A program made the translations under genes and the position numbers. From Nonomuraea sediminis (GTDB lineage Bacteria > Actinomycetota > Actinomycetes > Streptosporangiales > Streptosporangiaceae): a DNA stretch of 64,000 nt. Position 1 is the stretch's first letter, and each line of letters starts with the position of its first letter. Location of the stretch: NCBI RefSeq assembly GCF_018531495.1, contig NZ_JAHDTI010000006.1, positions 62,001-126,000 of the forward strand, in the 5' to 3' direction. Of the stretch, positions 46,892 through 54,486 are shown in pieces. Below the pieces are notes generated by a model. That model ran no database searches. It saw only the letters and a list, made by a program, of their open reading frames with translations, and was not told the DNA's origin.

Positions 46892-47290
46892 GTGTCGCAG
46901 GTCACTCAAGCCGAGCGGATGCCGGCCACCGTATGGGCCGCCAGGTTCATCATGATCGTGCAGCTGGCCTTCAGCCTCTTCGGCATCGCGCTCATGACGC
47001 CGGGTGCGGTCGCTCTCTTCAGTAACCCACTCATTTTGGGCTTGCTGCTTCAGTTTCTCCTGGTTGCGGTGCTGCTCGGGTGGCTGGTATTTCGCTGGTC
47101 GTCTCGTAGGAAATGGGTGCGGTGGTGTGCCCTCGGTCTCGAGGTGGTCGCGCTCGCCGTCCACGTCATCAGGACCGTCCTCGACGGAGAAGTCAGCTGG
47201 ACGACGCTGTTCGGGCTGGCCACGCTGCTGCCGCTCGGGATCATCGTGCTGCTGCTCACGCCGCCGGCCGCCCGCTGGTTCGTCCGCTGA
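46892..47290 (+). CDS. Hypothetical membrane protein, four helices
   Basis: 132 residues from GTG 46892. Four predicted membrane segments: IMIVQLAFSLFGIALM, LILGLLLQFLLVAVLLGWLVF, WCALGLEVVALAVHVI, and TLFGLATLLPLGIIVLLLTP, with basic loops (RWSSRRKWVRW). No recognisable family motif. It stands between the double-GntR genes and a convergent diiron protein gene. Confidence 0.7.
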   Translation: MSQVTQAERMPATVWAARFIMIVQLAFSLFGIALMTPGAVALFSNPLILGLLLQFLLVAVLLGWLVFRWSSRRKWVRWCALGLEVVALAVHVIRTVLDGEVSWTTLFGLATLLPLGIIVLLLTPPAARWFVR

Positions 47291-47313
47291 GTCGCGAGCG
47301 TTCCAAGCAGGCG

Positions 47314-48336
47314 CTAGAAGACCGGGATGATTTCTTCGGGGTCGATGAAGTCGACCTGGACGCCTTCCAGGTCCAGTTCGGGGATGGCGGGGAAGGCGAT
47401 TCCCCAGCGTTCGACGATGGCGCGGATTCGGGCCATCGCCACTCGCCAGTTTTCTGCTTGTTCCTCGTAGGTCAGGACGCCTAGGCCTGCTTCTCTGGCG
47501 TGGTTCATGAGGACTCGGTGGTTGGGGAGGAAGTAGGGCGGGAGTTCCCAGAAGCCCTCGGGGGGTTCCCAGAGGATCATGGACAGGAAGACGAAGCCGG
47601 CGCGGAGTTGGCGGGTGATGAGGGTTTTGACCTCGTCCGTCAGGCCGGGCCATTCCTTCTCCAGGATGGTCATGCAGATCTGCAGGTGGCGCGATTCGTC
47701 GCGGCCGATGCGCTGGAACATCTCCGCGAAGACCGGGTGGTGTGTGCCCGTGGCCATGCCGCGGAAGAGCGTGGAGGCGGCCATCTCGCCCATCATGAAG
47801 CTGGTGAACAGGACGGGGAGGCTGTACTTGCCGACCGCCGAGGTGTAGCCGTTCCAGTACCGGCCGCCGTTGTGGTAGAGCCAGCCGATGTTGTTGTGCG
47901 CGGCCCGCTCCAGGTCGTCGGACGGCGTCCAGCTCAGGGGGCCGCCGGGCCACAGCCGGGCGATGGTGCGCTGGCAGCACTCCTCGTGGTTCATCTCGTC
48001 GCGGGTGATGGAGAAGAAGCACTTCCTGACCGGGTCCTCCTCGTGCTTCTCGAAGGCCTGGATGGTGGCCCTGGCGAAGACGGCGGGTCCCGAGGCGTCG
48101 AAGTTGGCGAGCACGGCGAACCAGTACATGATCCCCAGGCGCTGCTCGCGGGTGAAGTCCTCGGCGCGGAGCCCGTCCCAGGGCAGGTCGGCGGGGTTCC
48201 AGACCATCCGCTTGGACTTCTCGTAGATGGCCGCCAGCTTCTCGGTCTCCACCCGCCACTCCATCGGGTAGATGTTCGGCTGCGGCACCTCCGGCGCGGG
48301 CCAGAAGCCGCCTTCCGGGATCGTGAGGTCTGACAT
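47314..48336 (-). CDS. R2-like diiron ferritin-fold protein (R2lox-like)
   Basis: 340 residues. A ferritin-like four-helix core with a full carboxylate/histidine diiron set: Asp80 (LANFDASGP), Glu114 and His117 (RDEMNHEEC), Glu184 (MMGEMAAS), Glu214 and His217 (GRDESRHLQ). The ligand spacing is close to R2-like ligand-binding oxidases and ribonucleotide reductase R2, but there is no R1 gene nearby. The first ligand is Asp, as in class I R2, rather than the Glu usual in R2lox. It probably activates oxygen with a Fe/Fe or Mn/Fe centre on an unknown, perhaps lipid-like, substrate. Single-gene unit. Confidence 0.8.
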   Translation of the reverse strand: MSDLTIPEGGFWPAPEVPQPNIYPMEWRVETEKLAAIYEKSKRMVWNPADLPWDGLRAEDFTREQRLGIMYWFAVLANFDASGPAVFARATIQAFEKHEEDPVRKCFFSITRDEMNHEECCQRTIARLWPGGPLSWTPSDDLERAAHNNIGWLYHNGGRYWNGYTSAVGKYSLPVLFTSFMMGEMAASTLFRGMATGTHHPVFAEMFQRIGRDESRHLQICMTILEKEWPGLTDEVKTLITRQLRAGFVFLSMILWEPPEGFWELPPYFLPNHRVLMNHAREAGLGVLTYEEQAENWRVAMARIRAIVERWGIAFPAIPELDLEGVQVDFIDPEEIIPVF

Positions 48337-48382
48337 CCTTGTGACACCTCCGATCCCATCCTCCGGGCCTGCGTCACGCCTT

Positions 48383-49294
48383 TCAAGTGCGGGCGCGCTG
48401 AGTGACAGCCACGCAGACCAGTACGGCCAGCGCCGCCGCCACCGTGATCCACCCGAACCGCTCCCCCATCAGCACCCACGCCCACCCCAGCGTGAGCAGC
48501 GGCTGGGTGAGCTGCACCTGCCCGGCCCTGGCGATCCCCCCGAGAGCCAGACCCGCGTACCAGGGAACGAACCCGAGGAACATCGAGATCAGCCCAACGT
48601 AGGCCAATCCCCCAAGAGCCTCAGCAGACAGGGAAATAGGCGTGGAAAAGGCCAAAAATCCGGATACGGTTGCGGTCACCGGCAGCGACACCACCAGCGC
48701 GTAGGAGATCACCTGCCACCCCGGCACCGACCGGGCAAGCCGCCCGCCCTCGGTGTACCCCACGGCCGCCGACAGCAGAGCCAGCACCAGGAGCAGATCG
48801 GCCCAGGCGGCACCCCCGGTCCCCCGGGTGAAGGTGAACAGCGTGATCGCGACGGCGCCGGCCGTACAGGCGACCCAGAACACCGGCCGCGGCCGCTCCC
48901 CCGCGCGCACGACCGCGCAGGCCGCGGTGGCGGCGGGCAGCAGGCCGATCACCACCGCGGAGTGCGCGGTCGTGGCGCCCATGGACAGGGCGAGCCCGCT
49001 GAAGACCGGGAACCCGAAGACGACACCTGCCGAAATAAGCGCATAAGACGGCCAGAGGTGGCGTGGGGGCAGCAAGGGCAGCCGAGCCACCCGGAGGCAC
49101 ACCAGCGCCACCACCCCGGCGATCACCGCGCGCCCGATGGCCACCAGCCACGGATCGAAGCCGCGCATCGCGAGCACGGTGGCGGGAAACGACCCGGAGA
49201 AGGCGAGAACGCCCAGGAAGGCCAGGCCCGAACCGAGTCGGGCACGGCTGACCGCTACTCCACTGGAGACGATAGCGCTATTCTGTGTACTCAT
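48383..49294 (-). CDS. EamA/DMT family transporter
   Basis: 303 residues from ATG 49294. About ten hydrophobic helices in two EamA repeats (GSGLAFLGVLAFSGSFPATV... and ADLLLVLALLSAAVGYTEGG...), with the late LTQPLLTLGWAWVLMGE motif typical of the family. These carriers export amino acids or other metabolites. It diverges from a MocR regulator with the two ATG codons overlapping (CATG, 49292-49295); that pairing suggests the transporter is the regulator's target. Confidence 0.9.
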   Translation of the reverse strand: MSTQNSAIVSSGVAVSRARLGSGLAFLGVLAFSGSFPATVLAMRGFDPWLVAIGRAVIAGVVALVCLRVARLPLLPPRHLWPSYALISAGVVFGFPVFSGLALSMGATTAHSAVVIGLLPAATAACAVVRAGERPRPVFWVACTAGAVAITLFTFTRGTGGAAWADLLLVLALLSAAVGYTEGGRLARSVPGWQVISYALVVSLPVTATVSGFLAFSTPISLSAEALGGLAYVGLISMFLGFVPWYAGLALGGIARAGQVQLTQPLLTLGWAWVLMGERFGWITVAAALAVLVCVAVTQRART

Positions 49295-49314
49295 GAATAA
49301 CGATAGCAGTATCG
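49272..49314. promoter_or_regulatory. Palindromes around the shared eamA/mocR start region
   Basis: ATAGCGCTAT (49272-49281) is a perfect 10-bp palindrome. CGATA-GCAG-TATCG (49301-49314) has perfect 5-bp arms. They flank the overlapping divergent start codons at 49292-49295 and share the element GATAGC. Likely binding sites of the MocR regulator. Confidence 0.5.
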
Positions 49315-50687
49315 CCATTCTCGCCACAGCCCTGCGTGACGAGGTGGCGAGGCTGCGCCCCGGCGATCGGCTGCCGTCGAGCCGGGAGATCATGCGCCGC
49401 CACGGCGTGAGCCCGGTGACCGTGTCGCGGGCGATCGGGCGGCTGGCCGCGGAGGGCAGGGTCGTCTCGCGGCCGGGAAGCGGGGTCTTCGTCGCGAAAC
49501 CCACCCAGCCGACCAAGGACGCGCGAGACCTGGAATGGCAGACCGTGGCGCTCGGCGACCGGGTCGTGGACGACGGCCCGGTGACCACGCTGCTGACCGC
49601 GCCGCCCGAGGGCGTCATCCCGCTCACGGGCGGCTATCTCCCGCCGGGCCTCAGGCCGGACAGCCAGCTGGCGGCCGCGGCAGCCAGGGCGGTCAGGAGG
49701 CCGGACGCCTGGGCGCTCCCGCCGCTCAACGGCCTGCAGGAACTGCGCAGGTGGTTCGCCTCCCAGGCGGGCGGCGACGTGACGGCGACGGACGCGCTGA
49801 TCGTCAGCGGCGGCCAGTCCGCGCTCACCCACGCCTTCAGGGCGCTGGCCGCCCCCGCCACGCAGATCCTGGTGGAGACGCCGACGTACCCGGGCGCGCT
49901 GTCGGCCGCCAAGGCCGCGGGGCTGCGGGCGGCAGCCGTACCCATGGACCGTGACGGCGTGCGGCCCGAGCTGCTGGCGGAGGCCTTCGCCGTCACCGGC
50001 GCGCGGGTCTTCTACTGCCAGCCGACGCTGCACAACCCGACGGGCGCGACGCTGACGCCCGAGCGGCGCGAGCAGGTGCTCCAGGTGGCCAGGGCGGCGG
50101 GCGCGTTCGTGATCGAGGACGACTTCGCCCGCTACCTGACCGATCAGGCGCCCGCGCCGATGGTCTCGGCCGACGCGGACGGCACGGTCGTCCACATCGC
50201 CTCGCTCACCAAGATCCTGTCGCCCAGCCTGCGGGTGGCCGCGGTGATCGCGCGCGGTCCTGCCGCCCGCCGGCTGCGCGCCAGCCAGCTCGTGGAGTCC
50301 TTCTTCGTGGCCAGGCCGCTGCAGGAGACGGCGCTCGAGTTCGTCAGCTCCCCCGCCTGGCCGCGCCATCTCAAAGCGGTGCACACGGAGATAACCGCCA
50401 GGCGCGACGCCCTCGCCGCCGCGATCGTCAACACCCCGGGATGCGAGCTGCACCTGGTCCCGCGCGGCGGCATGCACCTGTGGGTACGGCTGCCGCCGGA
50501 CGTGGACGAGGCCGCCCTGGTCGAGGCGGCCAAGCGCGCCGGCGCCCTGGTCAGCCCCGGCAGGATCTACTACCCCTCGGAGCCCCCGGGGCCGCGCATC
50601 CGCGTGACCCACATGCAGGCCGCCAACCTCGCCGAGCTGGCCGAGGGCGCGCGGCGCCTGGGTCAGGCGCTGGCGAACACCTCGTAG
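49293..50687 (+). CDS. MocR/PdxR-type GntR-aminotransferase fusion regulator
   Basis: 464 residues from ATG 49293. N-terminal GntR winged helix (about 5-70; IAILATALRDEVARLRPGDR, GVSPVTVSRAIGRLAAEG, RPGSGVFVA) fused to a fold-type I aminotransferase domain (about 95-460). PLP-binding features: YCQPTLHNPTGATLTPERR with the Asn, DDFAR, and the Schiff-base Lys in IASLTKILSPSLR. MocR regulators bind PLP and an amino compound to control neighbouring genes; the divergent EamA transporter is the probable target. An open frame continues upstream but is antisense to the transporter. Confidence 0.93.
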   Translation: MNNDSSIAILATALRDEVARLRPGDRLPSSREIMRRHGVSPVTVSRAIGRLAAEGRVVSRPGSGVFVAKPTQPTKDARDLEWQTVALGDRVVDDGPVTTLLTAPPEGVIPLTGGYLPPGLRPDSQLAAAAARAVRRPDAWALPPLNGLQELRRWFASQAGGDVTATDALIVSGGQSALTHAFRALAAPATQILVETPTYPGALSAAKAAGLRAAAVPMDRDGVRPELLAEAFAVTGARVFYCQPTLHNPTGATLTPERREQVLQVARAAGAFVIEDDFARYLTDQAPAPMVSADADGTVVHIASLTKILSPSLRVAAVIARGPAARRLRASQLVESFFVARPLQETALEFVSSPAWPRHLKAVHTEITARRDALAAAIVNTPGCELHLVPRGGMHLWVRLPPDVDEAALVEAAKRAGALVSPGRIYYPSEPPGPRIRVTHMQAANLAELAEGARRLGQALANTS

Positions 50688-50968
50688 TGGTCGACGGTGT
50701 GCTCCTTCTCCAGCAGGTACTCGTCGTCCTCTGGGTAGTAGACGGCCACCTCGGGCTCGTCGCCCGCGAACGCCTTGACGGCCTCCCAGGACTCCCACAT
50801 CGAGATCACGAAGAACTCGGTCCTGTCGCCGTGCTCGCGCCGGGTGAAATACGCGCCCTTGTTCCCCGGAGTGCCGACGTAGTCGGCCAAACCGGTGCGC
50901 CGCAGCACCTCTTCGTATTCGTCTGCCTTGGCGGCGGGCGTGAAGCCTCTCCATGTACGCACGATCAT
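50663..50968 (-). CDS. Antibiotic biosynthesis monooxygenase (ABM) domain protein
   Basis: 101 residues. Single ABM/dimeric ferredoxin-like fold: MIVRTWRGFTPAAKADEYEE at the start, GAYFTRREHGDRTEFFVISM with the beta-strand WESWEAVKAFAGDEPEVAVY, ending DHYEVFAS. Such proteins include haem-degrading and quinone monooxygenases and YqjZ-like proteins of unknown function. It overlaps the convergent mocR gene by 25 bp and diverges from a CGNR regulator across a 33-bp gap with a clear palindrome, so it is likely that regulator's target. Confidence 0.85.
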   Translation of the reverse strand: MIVRTWRGFTPAAKADEYEEVLRRTGLADYVGTPGNKGAYFTRREHGDRTEFFVISMWESWEAVKAFAGDEPEVAVYYPEDDEYLLEKEHTVDHYEVFASA

Positions 50969-50970
50969 GG

Positions 50971-50983
50971 TAGTAACCTACTA
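50971..50983. promoter_or_regulatory. Palindrome in the ABM/CGNR divergent promoter
   Basis: TAGTA-ACC-TACTA: perfect 5-bp arms with a 3-bp centre, 2 bp from the ABM gene ATG and 18 bp before the CGNR ATG (51002). Likely operator controlling both genes. Confidence 0.55.
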
Positions 50984-51001
50984 TTGCCTTACACTGGTGT
51001 C

Positions 51002-51502
51002 ATGGAGCTCGTGCGCGACTTCCTCAACACGCTGGACGTGGAGGCCGAAACCGACGAGCTCTCCTCCCCCGCCGAGCTGACGATCTGGCTGCGCGATCAC
51101 GGCCTTTCCCGTGCCGACGACCGGGCCTGCGAGGACGACCTGGCCACCGCGCTCGCTCTGCGTGAGGGCCTGCGCGCGGCGCTGCGCCGCGACGGCCCCG
51201 CCGTACTACCCGAGCTGCCGCTGAGGGTCACGATCGGGAGAAAGCCCAGCTTGGAGCCGGTGGAGGAGGGTGTCAGGGGCGCGCTGGCGCGGATCGCGGC
51301 GCATGTCGCGCAGCCCGGTTGGGAGCGGCTGAAGGTCTGCGCGGAGAGTGACTGCCAGTGGGCCTTCATCGATGTCTCGCGCAATCGCTCGCGCTCCTGG
51401 TGCTCCATGCGCCTGTGTGGCAACCGCACGAAGACACGCGCCTACCGGGCTCGGAAGCAGGGTTCGCGTCGTCCTCAAGCCCCAAACACCGATACGGTGT
51501 AA
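51002..51502 (+). CDS. CGNR zinc-finger regulator (ABATE domain)
   Basis: 166 residues from ATG 51002. N-terminal ABATE (stress-induced, helical) region MELVRDFLNTLDVEAETDEL to about residue 100, then a C-terminal CGNR zinc finger: Cys in LKVCAESDCQWAFID, then SWCSMRLCGNRTKTRAYRAR. This fold is found in small actinobacterial transcription regulators. It diverges from the ABM-domain gene across the palindrome at 50971-50983. Confidence 0.9.
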   Translation: MELVRDFLNTLDVEAETDELSSPAELTIWLRDHGLSRADDRACEDDLATALALREGLRAALRRDGPAVLPELPLRVTIGRKPSLEPVEEGVRGALARIAAHVAQPGWERLKVCAESDCQWAFIDVSRNRSRSWCSMRLCGNRTKTRAYRARKQGSRRPQAPNTDTV

Positions 51503-51546
51503 CACGTGCTTTGTGAGCACGACGGCAGGCGAAGGAGCGGGCCGAG

Positions 51547-52155
51547 ATGGCAGACGTGGGCGTCCGGGCGGCCCGGCGCGAGGATGTACTCCAGGTGGCG
51601 AACACGCAGATCCGCGCCTGGCGTTACGGCTATCGGGATTTCCTGCCCGAGGGGCCCCTCGAGCAGATGACCGGGCCTGCGGCCGAGAAGATGTGGCTGC
51701 GCCAGTGGGACGAGGCGATCGTCGCCCCGCCCACCTCCCGTCACCGGGTGCTGGTCGCCGTCGAGACCATCCTCGACACCGAGGGCTTCCCCGCGCTCGG
51801 CGCGGGCGGTCGCGACGCGCTGTCCACCCCGCGCGGCGGCGAACGCGTGGTCGGGCTGGCCTCGCACGCCCCGGCCGAGGATCCCGACCTCGACCCGACG
51901 GTCGTCGCCGAGATGCTGACGCTGCTCGTCGACCCCGACTTCGTACGGCGGGGCCACGGAAGCCGCCTGCTCAACGCCACGGTGGACTATCTGCGCGAGG
52001 ACGGTTTCCGCCAGATCGTCACCTGGGTGTTCGCCGACAATCACGCCGTTCTAGGCTTTCTGGAGTCCGCAGGATGGGGTGAGGACATGGCCGAGCGCGT
52101 GCTTGACATGGGCCGCCCCATCCGCATGGTGCGACTGACAACGGATATCAGCTGA
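51547..52155 (+). CDS. GNAT family N-acetyltransferase
   Basis: 202 residues. GNAT features: MADVGVRAARREDVLQVANT strand/helix start, and the acetyl-CoA loop in LTLLVDPDFVRRGHGSRLLN (R-R-G-x-G-x-R) at about 119-138, followed by WVFADNHAVLGFLESAGW. The middle contains a longer insert than usual (TILDTEGFPALGAGGRDALS). It acetylates an unknown amine. It ends directly before menA (no gap), so the two may be co-transcribed. Confidence 0.87.
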   Translation: MADVGVRAARREDVLQVANTQIRAWRYGYRDFLPEGPLEQMTGPAAEKMWLRQWDEAIVAPPTSRHRVLVAVETILDTEGFPALGAGGRDALSTPRGGERVVGLASHAPAEDPDLDPTVVAEMLTLLVDPDFVRRGHGSRLLNATVDYLREDGFRQIVTWVFADNHAVLGFLESAGWGEDMAERVLDMGRPIRMVRLTTDIS

Positions 52156-53031
52156 ATGGCAACTCCCTCCCAGTGGGTCGCCGGCGCGCGGCCCCGCACC
52201 CTCCCCAACGCCGTCGTCCCTGTCGTGGTCGGCACGGGCATCGCGATCGGCCTGGGCGGCTTCGTCTGGTGGCGGGCCATCCTGGCCCTGCTGGTGGCCC
52301 TGTCCATGCAGATCGGCGTGAACTACGCCAACGACTACAGTGACGGCATCCGCGGCACCGACGACCAGCGCGTCGGCCCGATGCGGCTGGTCGGCTCCAA
52401 GGTCGCCGCGCCGCGGCAGGTGCTGGTCGCCGCGCTGGGCTCCTTCGCCGCCTCGGCGGTGCTCGGCCTGATCCTGGTGATCGCCACCCGCGCCTGGTGG
52501 GTACTGCTGGTGGGTGCCGCCGCGATCGCCGCCGGCTGGTTCTACACCGGCGGTAAGACCCCGTACGGCTACCGCGCCCTCGGGGAGGCGGCGGTCTTCG
52601 TCTTCTTCGGCGTCGTGCCCGTGGTCGGCACGGCGTTCGTGCAGATGGAGAGCCTGTCGTGGGTGGCGTTCGTGGCCTCCGTCCCCGTCGGGCTGCTCTC
52701 ATGCTCCATGCTCGTGGTCAACAACCTGCGCGACGTGGTCAACGACGGCCAGGCTGGCAAGAAGACGCTGGCCGTGGTGCTGGGCGCCGAGCGGACCCGG
52801 CAGCTGTACGCCGCGTGCGTGGTGGTGGCGCTGGCGATCGCACTGGGCATGTCGGCGGTGGCGTGGCTGAGCGTGCTGACGCTGCTTGCGGTGCCGCTGG
52901 CGATCGCGCCGGTGCGCACCGTGCTGAGCGGGGCCGTGGGGCCCGCGCTGATCGGCGTGCTCCAGCAGACCGGTAAGCTCCAGATGGCCTTCGGCCTGCT
53001 GTTCTCTGTCGGGCTCGCGATCACCTTGTAG
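52156..53031 (+). CDS. menA: 1,4-dihydroxy-2-naphthoate polyprenyltransferase
   Basis: 291-residue UbiA-superfamily membrane prenyltransferase with 8-9 helices. Prenyl-diphosphate/Mg-binding motif NYANDYSDGIRGTD (N-D-x2-D) at about 56-69, the second motif in NNLRDVVNDGQAGKKTL (D-x3-D), and KTPYGYRALGEA. It attaches the polyprenyl chain to DHNA in menaquinone synthesis. Other men genes are not in this window. Confidence 0.95.
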   Translation: MATPSQWVAGARPRTLPNAVVPVVVGTGIAIGLGGFVWWRAILALLVALSMQIGVNYANDYSDGIRGTDDQRVGPMRLVGSKVAAPRQVLVAALGSFAASAVLGLILVIATRAWWVLLVGAAAIAAGWFYTGGKTPYGYRALGEAAVFVFFGVVPVVGTAFVQMESLSWVAFVASVPVGLLSCSMLVVNNLRDVVNDGQAGKKTLAVVLGAERTRQLYAACVVVALAIALGMSAVAWLSVLTLLAVPLAIAPVRTVLSGAVGPALIGVLQQTGKLQMAFGLLFSVGLAITL

Positions 53032-53130
53032 GCGGATACAAACGCCCGCCGTACGCTCGTATGTCCGGATAAATGCCCTGGTCAGGCGCCTTTGGTTCAC
53101 TGAATGGGAATTCGTGAGCTAGGAGGAGCC

Positions 53131-54486
53131 GTGGAGCAACGCGGGATCGAGCTGGTCTCGGCGGGAGAGCGGTACGGGCGCCCGCGCGACCTGCTGTTCC
53201 TGTGGACCGGCACGACGATGGGCATCTTCACCCTCGTGTACGGAACCACCATCGTGGCCGGGCTGGGGCTGAGCTTCCCGCAGGCGCTGGCCGCGATCGT
53301 GCTGGGCAACCTGCTGTCCTTCCCGCTGGTCGGCCTGACGAGCCTGCAGGGCCCGGCCACGGGCACCTCCACGATGGCCGTCTCCAGGGCCGCCTACGGG
53401 CCCAAGGGTGCCCGGGTGCTGAGCCTGTTCGGCTGGCTGAACATGGTCGGCTTCGAGGCGGGCGGCATGGTGCTGATCACCTTCGCCGCGCTCGCGCTGC
53501 TGCAGCAGGCCGGGGTCACCAACCAGAGCCTGGGGCTGAAGGTCGGCGTCATCCTGGTGGCGGCGGTGATCCAGCTGGTGCTGCCGTTGATCGGGCACGC
53601 GGCGGTGATGAAGGCGCAGAAGTACTTCACCTTGGTGTTCGTCGTCCTGTTCGGCCTGATGGCGATCCTGGTCGGCCCCAAGGTCAACCTGTCGGGCGGC
53701 TCGGGCGCGGACTTCCCCATGTTCACGGTGGCCGTGGCGCTGGTGATGTCGGCAGGCGGCCTGTCGTGGGGCCCGCTGGGCGGCGACTACTCCCGCTACC
53801 TGCCCGCTTCGGCGTCCAAGAAGGCGATCTTCAGCTATGCCACCCTGGGCGGGTTCATCCCCTACGTCCTGCTGATGACGCTGGGCGCCGCGGTCGCGAC
53901 CGCCGTGAAGGGCAACGGGGATCCCATCTCCGGACTCCCCGGGGCACTCCCCTCCTGGTTCGTCGTGCCGTACCTGCTGCTGGCGATCGTCTCGCTGTTC
54001 GCGGTCAACACCACCGACCTGTACTCCTCCGGCTTGAACCTGCAGGCCGCCGGGATCAAGGTGAAGCGCTGGCTGGCGGTCGTGGCCGACCTGGTCATCT
54101 GCGTGATCATCACCTACATCGCGGTTACCTCTGACTCCTTCAACAGCATGCTCAACAACTTCCTGAGCCTGCTGATCATCTGGCTGGCCCCCTGGGCGGG
54201 CGTCTACATCACCGACTGGCTGCGCCGCAGGGGCCGCTACGACGCGCAGGCGCTGTTCGCCACCGAGGGTCCCGGCCAGATCCGCTGGCCGGCGATCATC
54301 GCGCAGGTCGTGGGCATGGCGGCCGCCGCGCTCTGGATCAACTCCACGGTCTTCGTCGGCCCGCTGTCGGCGGCCACAGGGGGCACCGACTTCTCCATCT
54401 TCGCGGGCTTCCTGGTCGCGGGCGCGGTGTACGCGGCGCTCGACCGCCGTCCCGCGTCCGTTCCTGTTCTCGAGGGGGCTTCATGA
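53131..54486 (+). CDS. NCS1-type purine/cytosine permease
   Basis: 451 residues from GTG 53131, chosen for the AGGAGGAG directly upstream; ATG 53104 is an alternative. Twelve predicted helices; the NCS1 family signature lies in LTSLQGPATGTSTMAVSRAA and the following helix, and GGLSWGPLGGDYSRYLP is typical of cytosine/purine permeases. It is coupled (ATGA) to the adenine deaminase gene, so adenine or a related base is the likely cargo. Confidence 0.92.
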   Translation: MEQRGIELVSAGERYGRPRDLLFLWTGTTMGIFTLVYGTTIVAGLGLSFPQALAAIVLGNLLSFPLVGLTSLQGPATGTSTMAVSRAAYGPKGARVLSLFGWLNMVGFEAGGMVLITFAALALLQQAGVTNQSLGLKVGVILVAAVIQLVLPLIGHAAVMKAQKYFTLVFVVLFGLMAILVGPKVNLSGGSGADFPMFTVAVALVMSAGGLSWGPLGGDYSRYLPASASKKAIFSYATLGGFIPYVLLMTLGAAVATAVKGNGDPISGLPGALPSWFVVPYLLLAIVSLFAVNTTDLYSSGLNLQAAGIKVKRWLAVVADLVICVIITYIAVTSDSFNSMLNNFLSLLIIWLAPWAGVYITDWLRRRGRYDAQALFATEGPGQIRWPAIIAQVVGMAAAALWINSTVFVGPLSAATGGTDFSIFAGFLVAGAVYAALDRRPASVPVLEGAS

